Of a stretch of 64,000 nt of DNA, positions 10,175 to 17,827 are shown piece after piece. Made by a program: the position numbers and the translations under genes. The notes below the pieces were generated by a model. It worked only from the letters and a program-made list of their open reading frames with translations. It was not told where the DNA came from and did no database searches. The stretch's first letter is position 1. Each line of letters starts with the position of its first letter. The DNA comes from Kitasatospora sp. DSM 101779. GTDB taxonomy: Bacteria > Actinomycetota > Actinomycetes > Streptomycetales > Streptomycetaceae. The stretch covers positions 4,816,877 to 4,880,876 of the forward strand of contig NZ_JAHTIK010000001.1 of NCBI RefSeq assembly GCF_025655475.1, given 5' to 3'.

Positions 10175-10393
10175 ATGCCACCGCACCCGGGCGCCCGCGC
10201 CCTCTGCCCGTCCTGCCGGCGAAGCGGCCGGCCCGACCGCCTCGACCCCGACCTCAAGGTCTGCCCGCCGTGCCGGGAACGGCTGCGCTGGGAGATGTCC
10301 GAGTGGCTCAAGCAGCTGGTCGGCATGGGCGTCCTCGGCACCGTCCCGGAGCCCTGCGAGCACCCCGGCCGGAGGCGCGATGCCCGCGCGTGA
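10175..10393 (+). CDS. small zinc-ribbon protein of unknown function in PUFA-type operon
   Basis: A 72-residue protein with two CxxC knuckles (LCPSCRR near the N-terminus and VCPPCRERL about 20 residues later), as in small zinc ribbons, then a helix (WEMSEWLKQLVGMGVLG) and a short basic tail with one more Cys-His. The ATG at 10175 follows AGCGGAAGGAGTG, a good ribosome-binding site, and lies 32 nt after the second dehydrogenase. Its 3' end overlaps the phosphopantetheinyl transferase start by 14 nt, which supports a real co-translated gene. The function is not recognised. Spacing and coupling suggest a partner or scaffold of the synthase or of the acyltransfer machinery. Confidence 0.75.
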   Translation: MPPHPGARALCPSCRRSGRPDRLDPDLKVCPPCRERLRWEMSEWLKQLVGMGVLGTVPEPCEHPGRRRDARA

Positions 10394-11084
10394 CGGCCAC
10401 CTCTGGCTGCTCCCGGAGGCCGCCGCCGAGGCCTTCGCCGCCCGGCACGGCGGGCCCGCCCTGCTCGGCGCCGAGGAACGGGCCCGGCTGGCCCGGCTGC
10501 GCGGCGAGGGCGCCCGGCGGCGCTTCCTCGGCGGCCGGGTGCTCGCCCGGTACGCGCTGAGCGCCCGCTCCGGCCGGCCGCTCGGCGGCTGGCGGGTGCG
10601 CACCGCCCCGGACGGCCGTCCGGAGCCCGAACCGCCCGCGGACGGCCTGCGGTTCAACCTCTCGCACACCGACGGGATGGTCGCCTGCCTGGTGGCCACG
10701 GGCCGCGACTGCGGGGTGGACGTGGAGGCCGCGGCAGCCGGCGCGGACGCCGTGCGCCACCTGCCGCGCTGGTTCGCCGCGGACGAGCGGGCCGCCGTGG
10801 ACGCCGTCCCCGCGGCCGAGCGGCCGGCCCGGGTCGCCGCCTACTGGGTGCTCAAGGAGGCCTACCTCAAGGCCGTCGGTACCGGGCTGCGGCGGGAGCT
10901 CGCCGACTTCTCCTTCACCCCGCCGGACGGTCGGCCGATCCGGCTCACCGACCCGGCCCGGCCGGCCGCCGAGAACGCCGCCTGGCACTTCGAACTGATC
11001 CACCCCGCACCGGGATTCGTCCTCGCCGCCGCCGTGCAGGACGGCCGGGGCGGCCGTATCCACCGCACCCTGATCGCCCCCTAG
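10380..11084 (+). CDS. Sfp-type 4'-phosphopantetheinyl transferase
   Basis: 234 residues. The Sfp-family signatures are in the right order: CGVDVEA (112-116, magnesium/CoA-binding Asp and Glu) and WVLKEAYLKAVGTGL (from residue 156), preceded by NLSHTDGMV. The length matches Sfp/AcpT-like enzymes. It would transfer phosphopantetheine from CoA to the carrier domains of the PUFA-type synthase encoded in the same operon, activating them. The ATG at 10380 follows GGAGG within the preceding small gene, which it overlaps by 14 nt. A dedicated activating enzyme at the end of a synthase operon is usual for this pathway. Confidence 0.92.
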   Translation: MPARDGHLWLLPEAAAEAFAARHGGPALLGAEERARLARLRGEGARRRFLGGRVLARYALSARSGRPLGGWRVRTAPDGRPEPEPPADGLRFNLSHTDGMVACLVATGRDCGVDVEAAAAGADAVRHLPRWFAADERAAVDAVPAAERPARVAAYWVLKEAYLKAVGTGLRRELADFSFTPPDGRPIRLTDPARPAAENAAWHFELIHPAPGFVLAAAVQDGRGGRIHRTLIAP

Positions 11085-11101
11085 CCAGTGAAGGACCCCT
11101 C

Positions 11102-12397
11102 ATGTCTGCAACCGCCAAGCCCCGGGTCGCGGTCGTCGGCGCCGGCGTGGCCGGCCTGTCCGCCGCGTACCGGCTCCGCGAGCACGCCGAGATCACCCTC
11201 TTCGAGCAGGACGACCGCGCCGGCGGGCACGCCAACACGATCGAGGTCGAGGACGAGGGCCGCGTCCTCGGCATCGACACCGCCTTCGTGGTCTTCAACG
11301 AGCCCAGCTACCCCAACCTCAGCCGCTTCTTCGGCGAACTGGGCGTCGCCACCCGCCGGCACGAGGGCGGCTTCAACTTCTTCGACCTGGACACGGGCCT
11401 GCAGTACGGCACCGCCGAGATGGCGCTGCCCGAGGAGGAGGTGCTGGCCCGCTACCCGGCCGGGTTCCGCACCATCTGGAGCGAGGCCCGGCGCTTCCAC
11501 CAGGAGGGCCGCAAGGACTTCCTGCGCAAGCGCACCGACCTGCCGCTGGGGGAGTACCTGGACCGCGGCGGCTACAGCGCCGAATTCCGGTACGGCTACG
11601 TGATCCTGCTGTGCACCGCGGTCTGGTCGGTGCCGGCCGAGCTGATCTGGGAGATGCCGGCCACCACGGTGATCGCCTTCTTCATGGCGCACGACGAGGG
11701 CGGCCTCGGCGGGCAGCGGGTCGACTGGCAGACGGTGGAGGGCGGTTCGGTCCACTACGTGCGCAAGGCGCTGGCCGTGATCGACCCCAAGCTGCGGCTC
11801 GGCGAGCCGGTGCTGTCGGTCACCGAGCAGCCGGACGGGGCCACCGTCACCACCGCGGCCGGCGCCGAGCGCTTCGACCACGTGGTGGTCGCGGCGCACG
11901 GCGACCAGGCCCGCGCCCTGCTCACCGAGCCGAGCCCGCTGCAGCGCGAGACGCTCGCCCGGATCCGTTACAACTCCTCCGTCGCGGTGCTGCACACCGA
12001 CCCGTCGGTGCTGCCCGCCGACCGGTCCCGCTGGGACAACTGGAACTACGGCAAGGTCGCGGTGGACGGCGAGGTCCGCCCGTACGTCGCCTACTACATG
12101 AACCGGCTGCACGGCTTCGAGTCCGCGAAGGACTACTTCGTCACCCTGGACTGCCCGCTGCCGGTGCGCGAGGAGGCGGTGATCCGCGAGCTGCACTACG
12201 AGCACCCGGTGATCGACCTGGACCTGCGCACCCTGCAGAAGACCATCTACCGGGTCAACGAGGGCACCCGGGTCAAGCTCTGCGGCTCCTACTTCCACTC
12301 CAAGCAGCTGCACTGGGACCAGATCGGCTCGCACGAGGCGGCGTTCTCCTCCGGCCTGGAGGCGGCGGAGCAGCTGCTGCGGGAGCTCGGGCGCTAG
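11102..12397 (+). CDS. FAD-dependent amine-oxidase-like oxidoreductase (COG2907 type)
   Basis: 431 residues with an N-terminal Rossmann dinucleotide site (VAVVGAGVAGLSAAYRL), then FEQDDRAGGHANTIEV as in amine oxidase/desaturase-type FAD proteins. The middle segment WEMPATTVIAFFMAHDEG and TVEGGSVHYVRKAL match the COG2907 group of predicted NAD/FAD-binding proteins, often found beside lipid-modifying enzymes. It starts 17 nt after the phosphopantetheinyl transferase stop and is the last gene of the operon. It could oxidise or desaturate the lipid product, but its substrate is not shown by the sequence. Confidence 0.8.
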   Translation: MSATAKPRVAVVGAGVAGLSAAYRLREHAEITLFEQDDRAGGHANTIEVEDEGRVLGIDTAFVVFNEPSYPNLSRFFGELGVATRRHEGGFNFFDLDTGLQYGTAEMALPEEEVLARYPAGFRTIWSEARRFHQEGRKDFLRKRTDLPLGEYLDRGGYSAEFRYGYVILLCTAVWSVPAELIWEMPATTVIAFFMAHDEGGLGGQRVDWQTVEGGSVHYVRKALAVIDPKLRLGEPVLSVTEQPDGATVTTAAGAERFDHVVVAAHGDQARALLTEPSPLQRETLARIRYNSSVAVLHTDPSVLPADRSRWDNWNYGKVAVDGEVRPYVAYYMNRLHGFESAKDYFVTLDCPLPVREEAVIRELHYEHPVIDLDLRTLQKTIYRVNEGTRVKLCGSYFHSKQLHWDQIGSHEAAFSSGLEAAEQLLRELGR

Positions 12398-12433
12398 GGC
12401 ATGTCGTCGGAGGGCAGTCGGGTGGTCGATTCA

Positions 12434-12497
12434 GGGGCGCCGGGGGCACCTCCCGGCCGGAGGCTGGGGGCGGAACTGCGCGGCTCGGGGCGGGCAC
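12434..12497. repeat. possible dispersed Streptomycetaceae intergenic repeat
   Basis: Within the 331-nt gene-free stretch after the oxidoreductase gene, the segment containing GGGGGCACCTCCCGGCC, GGAGGCTGGGGG and GGAACTGCGCGG resembles a hairpin-forming intergenic element that I recall as common in Streptomyces genomes. It can form an imperfect stem and may act as a terminator for the upstream operon. The match is from memory and no copy count was made. The rest of the gap holds only the operator at 12642. Confidence 0.35.
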
Positions 12498-12641
12498 CGT
12501 AGTGACCTGTGCCGAGCCCGGATTCGTACGGCGGTCCACATCCGAGTCGCGCAGGCCCCCGCGCCCCTGTGTGCCCCATCGCCTTTGAGGGCACGCCGTA
12601 GGCGTTCCGGAAAAAGCTGGCATTGGAAAGCGCCACTCTCT

Positions 12642-12672
12642 ATAGTGGATAGCGCAAGGTTCCACTATCGGT
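12642..12672 (+). promoter_or_regulatory. MerR-type dyad operator upstream of efflux operon
   Basis: A perfect inverted repeat, ATAGTGGA-N11-TCCACTAT (12642-12668), lies 60 nt before the ABM-type gene. The core TGGATAGC-N7-TCCACTATCGGT (12646-12672) recurs with identical spacing in front of the MerR gene (15543-15569). A dyad of this size inside a promoter is what MerR-family activators use. The -35 and -10 elements cannot be assigned with certainty. Confidence 0.75.
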
Positions 12673-12728
12673 TTCGGCGGACCCTCGTCCGGGGGTTCGC
12701 CGATCGGCGGCCGAGGAAGGCTGACCCC

Positions 12729-13151
12729 ATGCCTACGCTCCCCTGGACCACACCCAACGCCCCTCGGCCGCAGACCCGGGCCGTGGTGATGGCCTCCCGC
12801 CTGGAGGTCCGCTCGCTCGCCGACGTGCCGCGCTTCTTCTGGAAGTCGCTGGCGGCCTGGCGACAGGTCCGCACCGCGCCGGGCGCCGTCGGCGCCTCGC
12901 TCATCGCCCAGCCGCTCAAGCGCACCTTCTGGACGCTCTCCGCCTGGGAGACCAGGGAGGCGCTCTACACCTACGCCAAGGCCGAGCCGCACTACTCGAT
13001 CATGACCTCGCTGCGGTCGACCATGGACAACTCCACCTTCACCTTCTGGGAGGTGCCGGTGGAGGAGCTCCCGATCGCCTGGTCCGACGCCAAGCGCCGG
13101 CTCGCCGAGCAGCGGCAGGCCGACGCCGCCTCGGCCGAGGACGCCGTCTAG
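12729..13151 (+). CDS. antibiotic-biosynthesis-monooxygenase-fold (DUF3291-like) protein
   Basis: 140 residues. The pattern MASRLEVRSLADVPRFFWKS, LIAQPLKRTFWTLSAWET and a final helix resembles dimeric alpha-beta barrel proteins of the ABM/DUF3291 type. Some members bind small aromatic or haem ligands, and others have no known activity. The ATG at 12729 is chosen for its GAGGAAGG site 8 nt upstream. An in-frame start at 12585 would run across the operator. The gene sits first after the MerR-type operator and 157 nt before the MFS pump, so it is probably co-induced with the pump and may sense, modify or sequester the exported compound. That role is an inference. Confidence 0.65.
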   Translation: MPTLPWTTPNAPRPQTRAVVMASRLEVRSLADVPRFFWKSLAAWRQVRTAPGAVGASLIAQPLKRTFWTLSAWETREALYTYAKAEPHYSIMTSLRSTMDNSTFTFWEVPVEELPIAWSDAKRRLAEQRQADAASAEDAV

Positions 13152-13308
13152 CCGCCTCCGGGCGGGCCGCACCCCGGCCCGCCCGGGCCTGCTCCACCCC
13201 GACCGCCGAACCGCGACCGTCGTGCCCCGGCTGCCGGCCGCGACCGCCGCGCTGCAGCCGTTGCGCCACGACAGACCCGCTGCACCACGACCGAAGGAGA
13301 AAGCTGTC

Positions 13309-14784
13309 ATGTCCTCGACAGGATTGCGGTCCGTCCCGGCCGGGGACCTCCCCGCCGACGGCGGCCGCACCGTGCCGCTCTGGCTGTCGATCGTCGCCTG
13401 CAGCGTGCCGATGTTCATGGTCGCGCTCGACAACCTGGTGGTCTCCACCGCCCTGCACACCCTGGCCGTCGACCTCAAGGCCGACACCCGCGACCTCCAA
13501 TGGTTCGTCAACGCCTACGTCCTCAGCTTCTCCTGCCTGCTGCTGATCGGCGCCGCGCTCGGCGACCGCTTCGGACGCCGGAAGGTCTTCGTCCTCGGCA
13601 TCGCGATCTTCACCCTCTCCTCGGTCGCCTGCGGCCTCGCCGACACCAGCGCCGAGCTCATCACCGCCCGCACCGTCCAGGGCTTCGGCGCCGCCGCGGT
13701 CATGCCGCTCTCGCTGACCCTGCTCTCGCAGGCCGTCCCCGAGCGGCTGCGCAGCCTCGCCCTCGGCCTGTGGGGCGCGGTCAGCGGCCTCGCCATCGCC
13801 CTCGGCCCGGTGGTCGGCGGCGCCGTCGTCGACGGCCTGGCCTGGGAGTGGATCTTCTGGATCAACGTGCCGGTCGGCCTGCTCGCCGTCCCGCTCGTCC
13901 TCAAGGTGCTGAAGGAGAGCCGCGGTGAGCGCGCCGGCCTCGACCTGGTCGGCATGCTGCTCGCCTCGGCCGGCCTGCTCGCCCTGGTCTGGGGCATCGT
14001 CAACGGCAGCGAGGACGGCTGGACCGACGGCCGCATCCTCGGCGCCTTCGCCGCCGCCGTCGTCCTGCTGACCGCCTTCGTGCTCTGGGAGCGCCGCGTC
14101 GAGCACCCGCTGCTCCCGCTCGGCTTCTACCGCATCCGCGCCTTCAGCCTGACCAACATCGTGTCCGCCTCGATGTACTTCGGCGTCTTCGGCTCGATCT
14201 TCTTCCTCTCCCAGTACCTGCAGATCGCGCCCTACCGCACCCCGCTGCACGCCGGTGTGCTCACCCTCGCCTGGACGCTGATGCCGATGTTCATCGCCCC
14301 GGTGGCCGGCGCGCTGACCGACCGGGTCGGCGGCGGCCGGCTGATGGCCCTCGGCCTCTTCCTGCAGGCCGCCGGCCTCGCCTGGATCAACCTTGCGGCC
14401 ACCGACGACACCCCTTACTCCCGGCTGGTCGGCGCCATGCTGGTGGCCGGCGCGGGCATGGGCTTCGCCATCGCCCCGACGGCGGCCGTGGTGCTCGGCG
14501 CGGTCGGCCCGGAGCACCGCGGCAAGGCCTCCGGCGCCAACACCACCGTCCGGGAGATCGGCGGCGCGCTCGGCATCGCGGTGCTCAGCAGCGTCTTCCT
14601 GGAGTACGGCAGCCCGGTGAACGCCCAGGAGTTCGTCAAGGGCCTGCACCCGGCGGTCTGGGTCGGCGTCGCGGTGGTGGTGTTCGGCGGCATCTGCGCC
14701 CTCTTCATCCCGCGTCCGCCCCGGCCGGCCGCCGAGCAGGTGGAGGACGTCCCCGCGGACGAGCCCGCCCCCGCCAACGCCTGA
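13309..14784 (+). CDS. DHA2-family (14-TM) MFS drug/proton antiporter
   Basis: 491 residues, highly hydrophobic and predicted to span the membrane 14 times. DHA2 signatures are present: LDNLVVSTALHTL at the end of the first helix, GDRFGRRKVF (motif A) between helices 2 and 3, and VQGFGAAAVMPLSLTLL. The C-terminus is short and acidic. The ATG at 13309 follows GAAGGAGAAAG. An earlier in-frame GTG at 13222 would add an unlikely Arg/Pro-rich leader. It would export a drug or metabolite using the proton gradient. It is probably transcribed from the MerR-type promoter ahead of the ABM-type gene, and it ends in a strong terminator shared with the regulator. Confidence 0.9.
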   Translation: MSSTGLRSVPAGDLPADGGRTVPLWLSIVACSVPMFMVALDNLVVSTALHTLAVDLKADTRDLQWFVNAYVLSFSCLLLIGAALGDRFGRRKVFVLGIAIFTLSSVACGLADTSAELITARTVQGFGAAAVMPLSLTLLSQAVPERLRSLALGLWGAVSGLAIALGPVVGGAVVDGLAWEWIFWINVPVGLLAVPLVLKVLKESRGERAGLDLVGMLLASAGLLALVWGIVNGSEDGWTDGRILGAFAAAVVLLTAFVLWERRVEHPLLPLGFYRIRAFSLTNIVSASMYFGVFGSIFFLSQYLQIAPYRTPLHAGVLTLAWTLMPMFIAPVAGALTDRVGGGRLMALGLFLQAAGLAWINLAATDDTPYSRLVGAMLVAGAGMGFAIAPTAAVVLGAVGPEHRGKASGANTTVREIGGALGIAVLSSVFLEYGSPVNAQEFVKGLHPAVWVGVAVVVFGGICALFIPRPPRPAAEQVEDVPADEPAPANA

Positions 14785-14795
14785 CCCGTCGAACA

Positions 14796-14832
14796 CGCCG
14801 GAGGCCCCCGGTCCCCCCGGGGGCCTCCGGCG
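14796..14832. terminator. bidirectional terminator between MFS and MerR genes
   Basis: A perfect 16-bp inverted repeat (14796-14811 and 14817-14832) with a 5-nt loop separates the convergent MFS and MerR genes. It probably ends transcripts from both sides. Confidence 0.85.
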
Positions 14833-14851
14833 TCCGTTCTGTCGCCGCGGG

Positions 14852-15487
14852 TCAGCCGCGGGCGGCCTCGAAGGCGCGGTGCGAGGCGTCCGCCTGCGCC
14901 AGCCGGCGCATCGCCCCGATCAGGGCGTCGCCGAGGACGGTGCCCAGCACCGCCCCCTCCACCTTGCTGTCCAGGCCCTCGCGTCGGCCGATCAGCGCCA
15001 GCTCCGCCGTGGAGAGCCGCTCGGCGGCGACGGCGTAGTCGTCGAAGATGTCGAGCAGGTCGTCCTGGCCGAGGTCGCGGAAGGTCACCACCAGCTGGGC
15101 CAGCGCCTGCCGGGCCGGATTGCCCGGCTTCACCTGCCAGCCGTGCCGCTCCACCAGTTCGTCGACCAGCTTCTCCGCGCCCTCCCACACCTCCGGATCG
15201 GCCGCGGTCACCGCCGGGGTGACGGCGGCCTGGGCGATGCCCAGCACCCGGTGCAGGCTGTTGCCGGGCTCGTCGATCGCCTGCAGCACGTCACGGGTCG
15301 CGGCCACCGAGAGCTTGCCGACCTCGACCATCGCCCGCACCAGCTTCAGCCGGTGCACATGGGCCTCGCCGTACTGGGCCTGGTTCGGGCTGGTCAGCTC
15401 GCCGCCGGGCAGCAGCCCCTCCCGCAGGTAGTACTTGATGGTCGGGACCGGCACCCCGGTCCGCCGGCTCAGCTCTCCGATGCGCAT
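14852..15487 (-). CDS. MerR-family transcriptional regulator of the efflux operon
   Basis: 211 residues. The N-terminus MRIGELSRRTGVPVPTIKYY is a classic MerR winged-helix DNA-binding domain, with LLPGGELTSPNQAQY as the wing. A dimerisation helix follows, then an all-helical C-terminal ligand domain of about 130 residues resembling TetR-like or TipA-type sensor regions. The start at 15487 is preferred over an in-frame ATG at 15562, which lies inside the operator and would add 25 residues ahead of the domain. The gene is convergent with the MFS gene, and its upstream region carries the same dyad as the efflux promoter. It is therefore likely to autoregulate and to activate the pump when a drug is bound. 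Confidence 0.88.
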   Translation of the reverse strand: MRIGELSRRTGVPVPTIKYYLREGLLPGGELTSPNQAQYGEAHVHRLKLVRAMVEVGKLSVAATRDVLQAIDEPGNSLHRVLGIAQAAVTPAVTAADPEVWEGAEKLVDELVERHGWQVKPGNPARQALAQLVVTFRDLGQDDLLDIFDDYAVAAERLSTAELALIGRREGLDSKVEGAVLGTVLGDALIGAMRRLAQADASHRAFEAARG

Positions 15488-15538
15488 GGCGTCCCGTCTG
15501 TTCGAGGGTCGGACGGTCCGCGCGGCGGGCGGCGGACC

Positions 15539-15569
15539 AATATGGATAGCATACGTCTCCACTATCGGT
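15539..15569 (-). promoter_or_regulatory. MerR-type operator at the regulator's own promoter
   Basis: AATATGGA-N11-TCCACTAT repeats the arrangement at 12642-12668, with the right half identical and the left half differing at three positions. The shared core TGGATAGC-N7-TCCACTATCGGT is perfect over 20 of 20 fixed positions. It lies 56 nt upstream of the merR start, so autoregulation is likely. It also sits 64 nt before the divergent murB start. Confidence 0.7.
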
Positions 15570-15632
15570 GTCCGCCCGGGAACGCCGGGCGCCCCCGCCG
15601 GAGAGGTCGCGGCCCCGTATACCGTGGTGGGC

Positions 15633-16673
15633 GTGCAGGTACTTCAGAACGCCCCGCTCGCCCCGCTGACCACGCTCCGGCTCGGCGGACCCGCCCGCCG
15701 CCTCGTCACGGCCACCACCGACGACGAGGTCGTCGCGGCCGTCCGCGAGGCCGACGCGGCCGGCGAGCCGCTGCTCCTGCTCGGCGGCGGCTCCAACCTG
15801 GTGATCGGCGACGCCGGCTTCGACGGCACCGCGCTGCGGATCGCCACCCGCGGCTTCGACCTGGACGGCACCCGCCTGGAGCTGGCCGCCGGCGAGGTCT
15901 GGGCCGACGCGGTCGCCCGCACCGTCGGGGCGGGCCTGGCGGGCGTCGAGTTCCTGGCCGGCATCCCCGGCTCGGCCGGCGCCACCCCGGTGCAGAACGT
16001 CGGCGCCTACGGCCAGGAGGTCGCCGAGACGATCACCGAGGTCGTCGCCTACGACCGGCGGGCCGGCGAGACGGTCGTCCTCACCAACGCCGAGTGCGCC
16101 TTCTCCTACCGGCACAGCCGCTTCAAGGCGGACCCGCACCGCTACGTCGTGCTGCGGGTGCGCTTCGCCCTGGAGGACGCCGCCGGGCAGTCCTCCCCGG
16201 TCAAGTACGCCGAGGTCGCCCGCACGCTCGGCGTCGTGGCCGGCGAGCGGGTCGACCTCGCCACCGCCGCCGACACCGTGCTCGCGCTGCGGGCCGGCAA
16301 GGGCATGGTGCTGGACCCGGAGGACCACGACACCTGGTCGGCCGGCTCCTTCTTCACCAACCCGGTGCTCAGCGCCGAGCAGTACGCGGCGTTCGCCGCC
16401 CGGCTCGAAGGCCTGACCGCCCCCGCCTTCCCCGCGCCCGACGGCTGCACCAAGACCTCCGCCGCCTGGCTGATCGACAAGGCCGGCTTCACCAAGGGCT
16501 ACGGCACCGGCCCGGCCACCCTCTCCACCAAGCACACCCTGGCGCTCACCAACCGGGGTTCGGCCACCACCGAGGACCTACTGGCGCTGGCCCGCGAGGT
16601 CCGCGACGGCGTGCGCGCCGCCTTCGGCGTGGAGCTGGTGAACGAGCCCGTGATGGTCGGCGTCGCGCTCTAG
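15633..16673 (+). CDS. murB: UDP-N-acetylmuramate dehydrogenase MurB
   Basis: A 346-residue type I MurB that reduces UDP-GlcNAc-enolpyruvate to UDP-MurNAc in peptidoglycan synthesis, using FAD and NADPH. Seen are the FAD-binding segments LLLLGGGSNLVIGDAGFDG and GIPGSAGATPVQNVGAYGQE, the YRHSRFK loop, and a C-terminal AAWLIDKAGFTKG. The GTG at 15633 gives the family N-terminus (VQVLQNAPLAPLTTLRLGG). Nearby GTGs at 15624 and 15627 are alternatives. There is no clear ribosome-binding site, and a TATACC hexamer at 15618-15623 suggests a very short leader. Its last 96 nt overlap the convergent deaminase gene. Confidence 0.92.
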   Translation: MQVLQNAPLAPLTTLRLGGPARRLVTATTDDEVVAAVREADAAGEPLLLLGGGSNLVIGDAGFDGTALRIATRGFDLDGTRLELAAGEVWADAVARTVGAGLAGVEFLAGIPGSAGATPVQNVGAYGQEVAETITEVVAYDRRAGETVVLTNAECAFSYRHSRFKADPHRYVVLRVRFALEDAAGQSSPVKYAEVARTLGVVAGERVDLATAADTVLALRAGKGMVLDPEDHDTWSAGSFFTNPVLSAEQYAAFAARLEGLTAPAFPAPDGCTKTSAAWLIDKAGFTKGYGTGPATLSTKHTLALTNRGSATTEDLLALAREVRDGVRAAFGVELVNEPVMVGVAL

Positions 16674-17717
16674 CCCGGCCGGGCCCGCCGCACCGTCCAG
16701 CCAGCCGTCGATGTCGGCCAGCAGCTCCTTGCGCACCGACTCCGGTGCCGTCGAGCCGCGCACCGACTGCCGCGCGAGCTCGGCGAGCTCGGCGTCGGTG
16801 AAGCCGTGCACCGTCCGGACGAGGTCGTACTGGGCGGCCAGCCGGGAGCCGAAGAGCAGCGGGTCGTCCGCGCCCAGCGCCATCGGCACCCCGGCGTCGA
16901 AGAGGGCGCGCAGCGGTACGTCCTCGGCGCGCTCGTAGACGCCGAGCGAGACGTTGGACGACGGGCACACCTCGCAGGTGACGCCCCTCGCGGCGAGCCG
17001 CTCCAGCAGCCGCGCGTCCTCCGCGGAGCGCACGCCGTGCCCGATCCGGCCGGCCCCCAGGTCGTCCAGGCAGTCCCGGACGGACTCCGGCCCGGCCAGT
17101 TCGCCGCCGTGCGGGGCGGCCAGCAGGCCGCCGTTGCGGGCGATCTCGAAGGCGCGGTCGAAGTCCCGGGCGAAGCCGCGGCGCTCGTCGTTGGAGAGGC
17201 CGAAGCCGACCACGCCGCGGTCGGTGTAGCGGACGGCCAGCCGCGCGAGGGTGCGCGCGTCCATCGGCGACTTCATCCGGTTGGCCGCGACCACCACCCG
17301 CATCCCCACGCCGGTCGCCTCCGAGGCCTCCCGCACGGCGTCGAGGATCAGCTCCAGCGCGGGGATCAGCCCGCCCAGCCGCGGTGCGTACGAGGTCGGG
17401 TCGACCTGGATCTCCAGCCAGCGGGAGCCGTCCCGCCGCTCGTCCTCGGCGGTCTCGCGGACCAGACGCCGGATGTCGGACTCGTCGCGCAGCACCGAGC
17501 GGGCGGTGTCGTACAGACGCTGGAAGCGGAACCAGCCGCGCTCGTCGGTCGCCCGCAGCCTGGGCGGCTCGCCCGAGCTCAGTGCCTCCGGCAGCCGCAC
17601 GCCGTGCTTGTCCGCCAGCTCCAGCAGCGTGGCCGGGCGCATCGACCCGGTGAAGTGCAGGTGGAGGTGGGCCTTGGGCAGGGCGGCGACGTCGCGCGGG
17701 GCGGGAAGGCGATCCAT
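16578..17717 (-). CDS. add: adenosine deaminase
   Basis: 379 residues. The deaminase metal and catalytic motifs are present: KAHLHLHFTGSM (HxH zinc ligands), HGGE (catalytic Glu), RIGHGVRSAED and ADDPLLF. It converts adenosine to inosine in purine salvage. The start at 17717 gives the usual short leader before KAHLHLH. Earlier in-frame ATGs at 17735 and 17768 would only lengthen it. About 35 residues after the normal C-terminus (ELLADIDGWLDG) have no family look and are read antisense to the end of murB. This may be drift of the stop codon. Confidence 0.9.
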   Translation of the reverse strand: MDRLPAPRDVAALPKAHLHLHFTGSMRPATLLELADKHGVRLPEALSSGEPPRLRATDERGWFRFQRLYDTARSVLRDESDIRRLVRETAEDERRDGSRWLEIQVDPTSYAPRLGGLIPALELILDAVREASEATGVGMRVVVAANRMKSPMDARTLARLAVRYTDRGVVGFGLSNDERRGFARDFDRAFEIARNGGLLAAPHGGELAGPESVRDCLDDLGAGRIGHGVRSAEDARLLERLAARGVTCEVCPSSNVSLGVYERAEDVPLRALFDAGVPMALGADDPLLFGSRLAAQYDLVRTVHGFTDAELAELARQSVRGSTAPESVRKELLADIDGWLDGAAGPAGLERDADHHGLVHQLHAEGGAHAVADLAGQRQ

Positions 17718-17753
17718 CCACTGATCCTGCCGCATTCGGGAAGCAAACGGGAA

Positions 17754-17808
17754 CCGCCCCCTGAACATCCCTCGAAAGAATGAGTTTCAACGAGGTGTCA
17801 GGGGGCGG
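17754..17808 (-). terminator. terminator downstream of the aminotransferase gene
   Basis: An 11-bp outer stem, CCGCCCCCTGA (17754-17764) with TCAGGGGGCGG (17798-17808), encloses an inner CCTCG/CGAGG stem. It lies between the aminotransferase stop and the start of the deaminase gene, so it most likely ends the aminotransferase transcript. Confidence 0.7.
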
Positions 17809-17827
17809 CCCGCGGGGCGGGGGAGCG

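Noticed and set aside
13222..13308. Upstream GTG start for the MFS pump
   Set aside because: It would add an Arg/Pro/Ala leader without hydrophobic character. The ATG at 13309 has a good ribosome-binding site.
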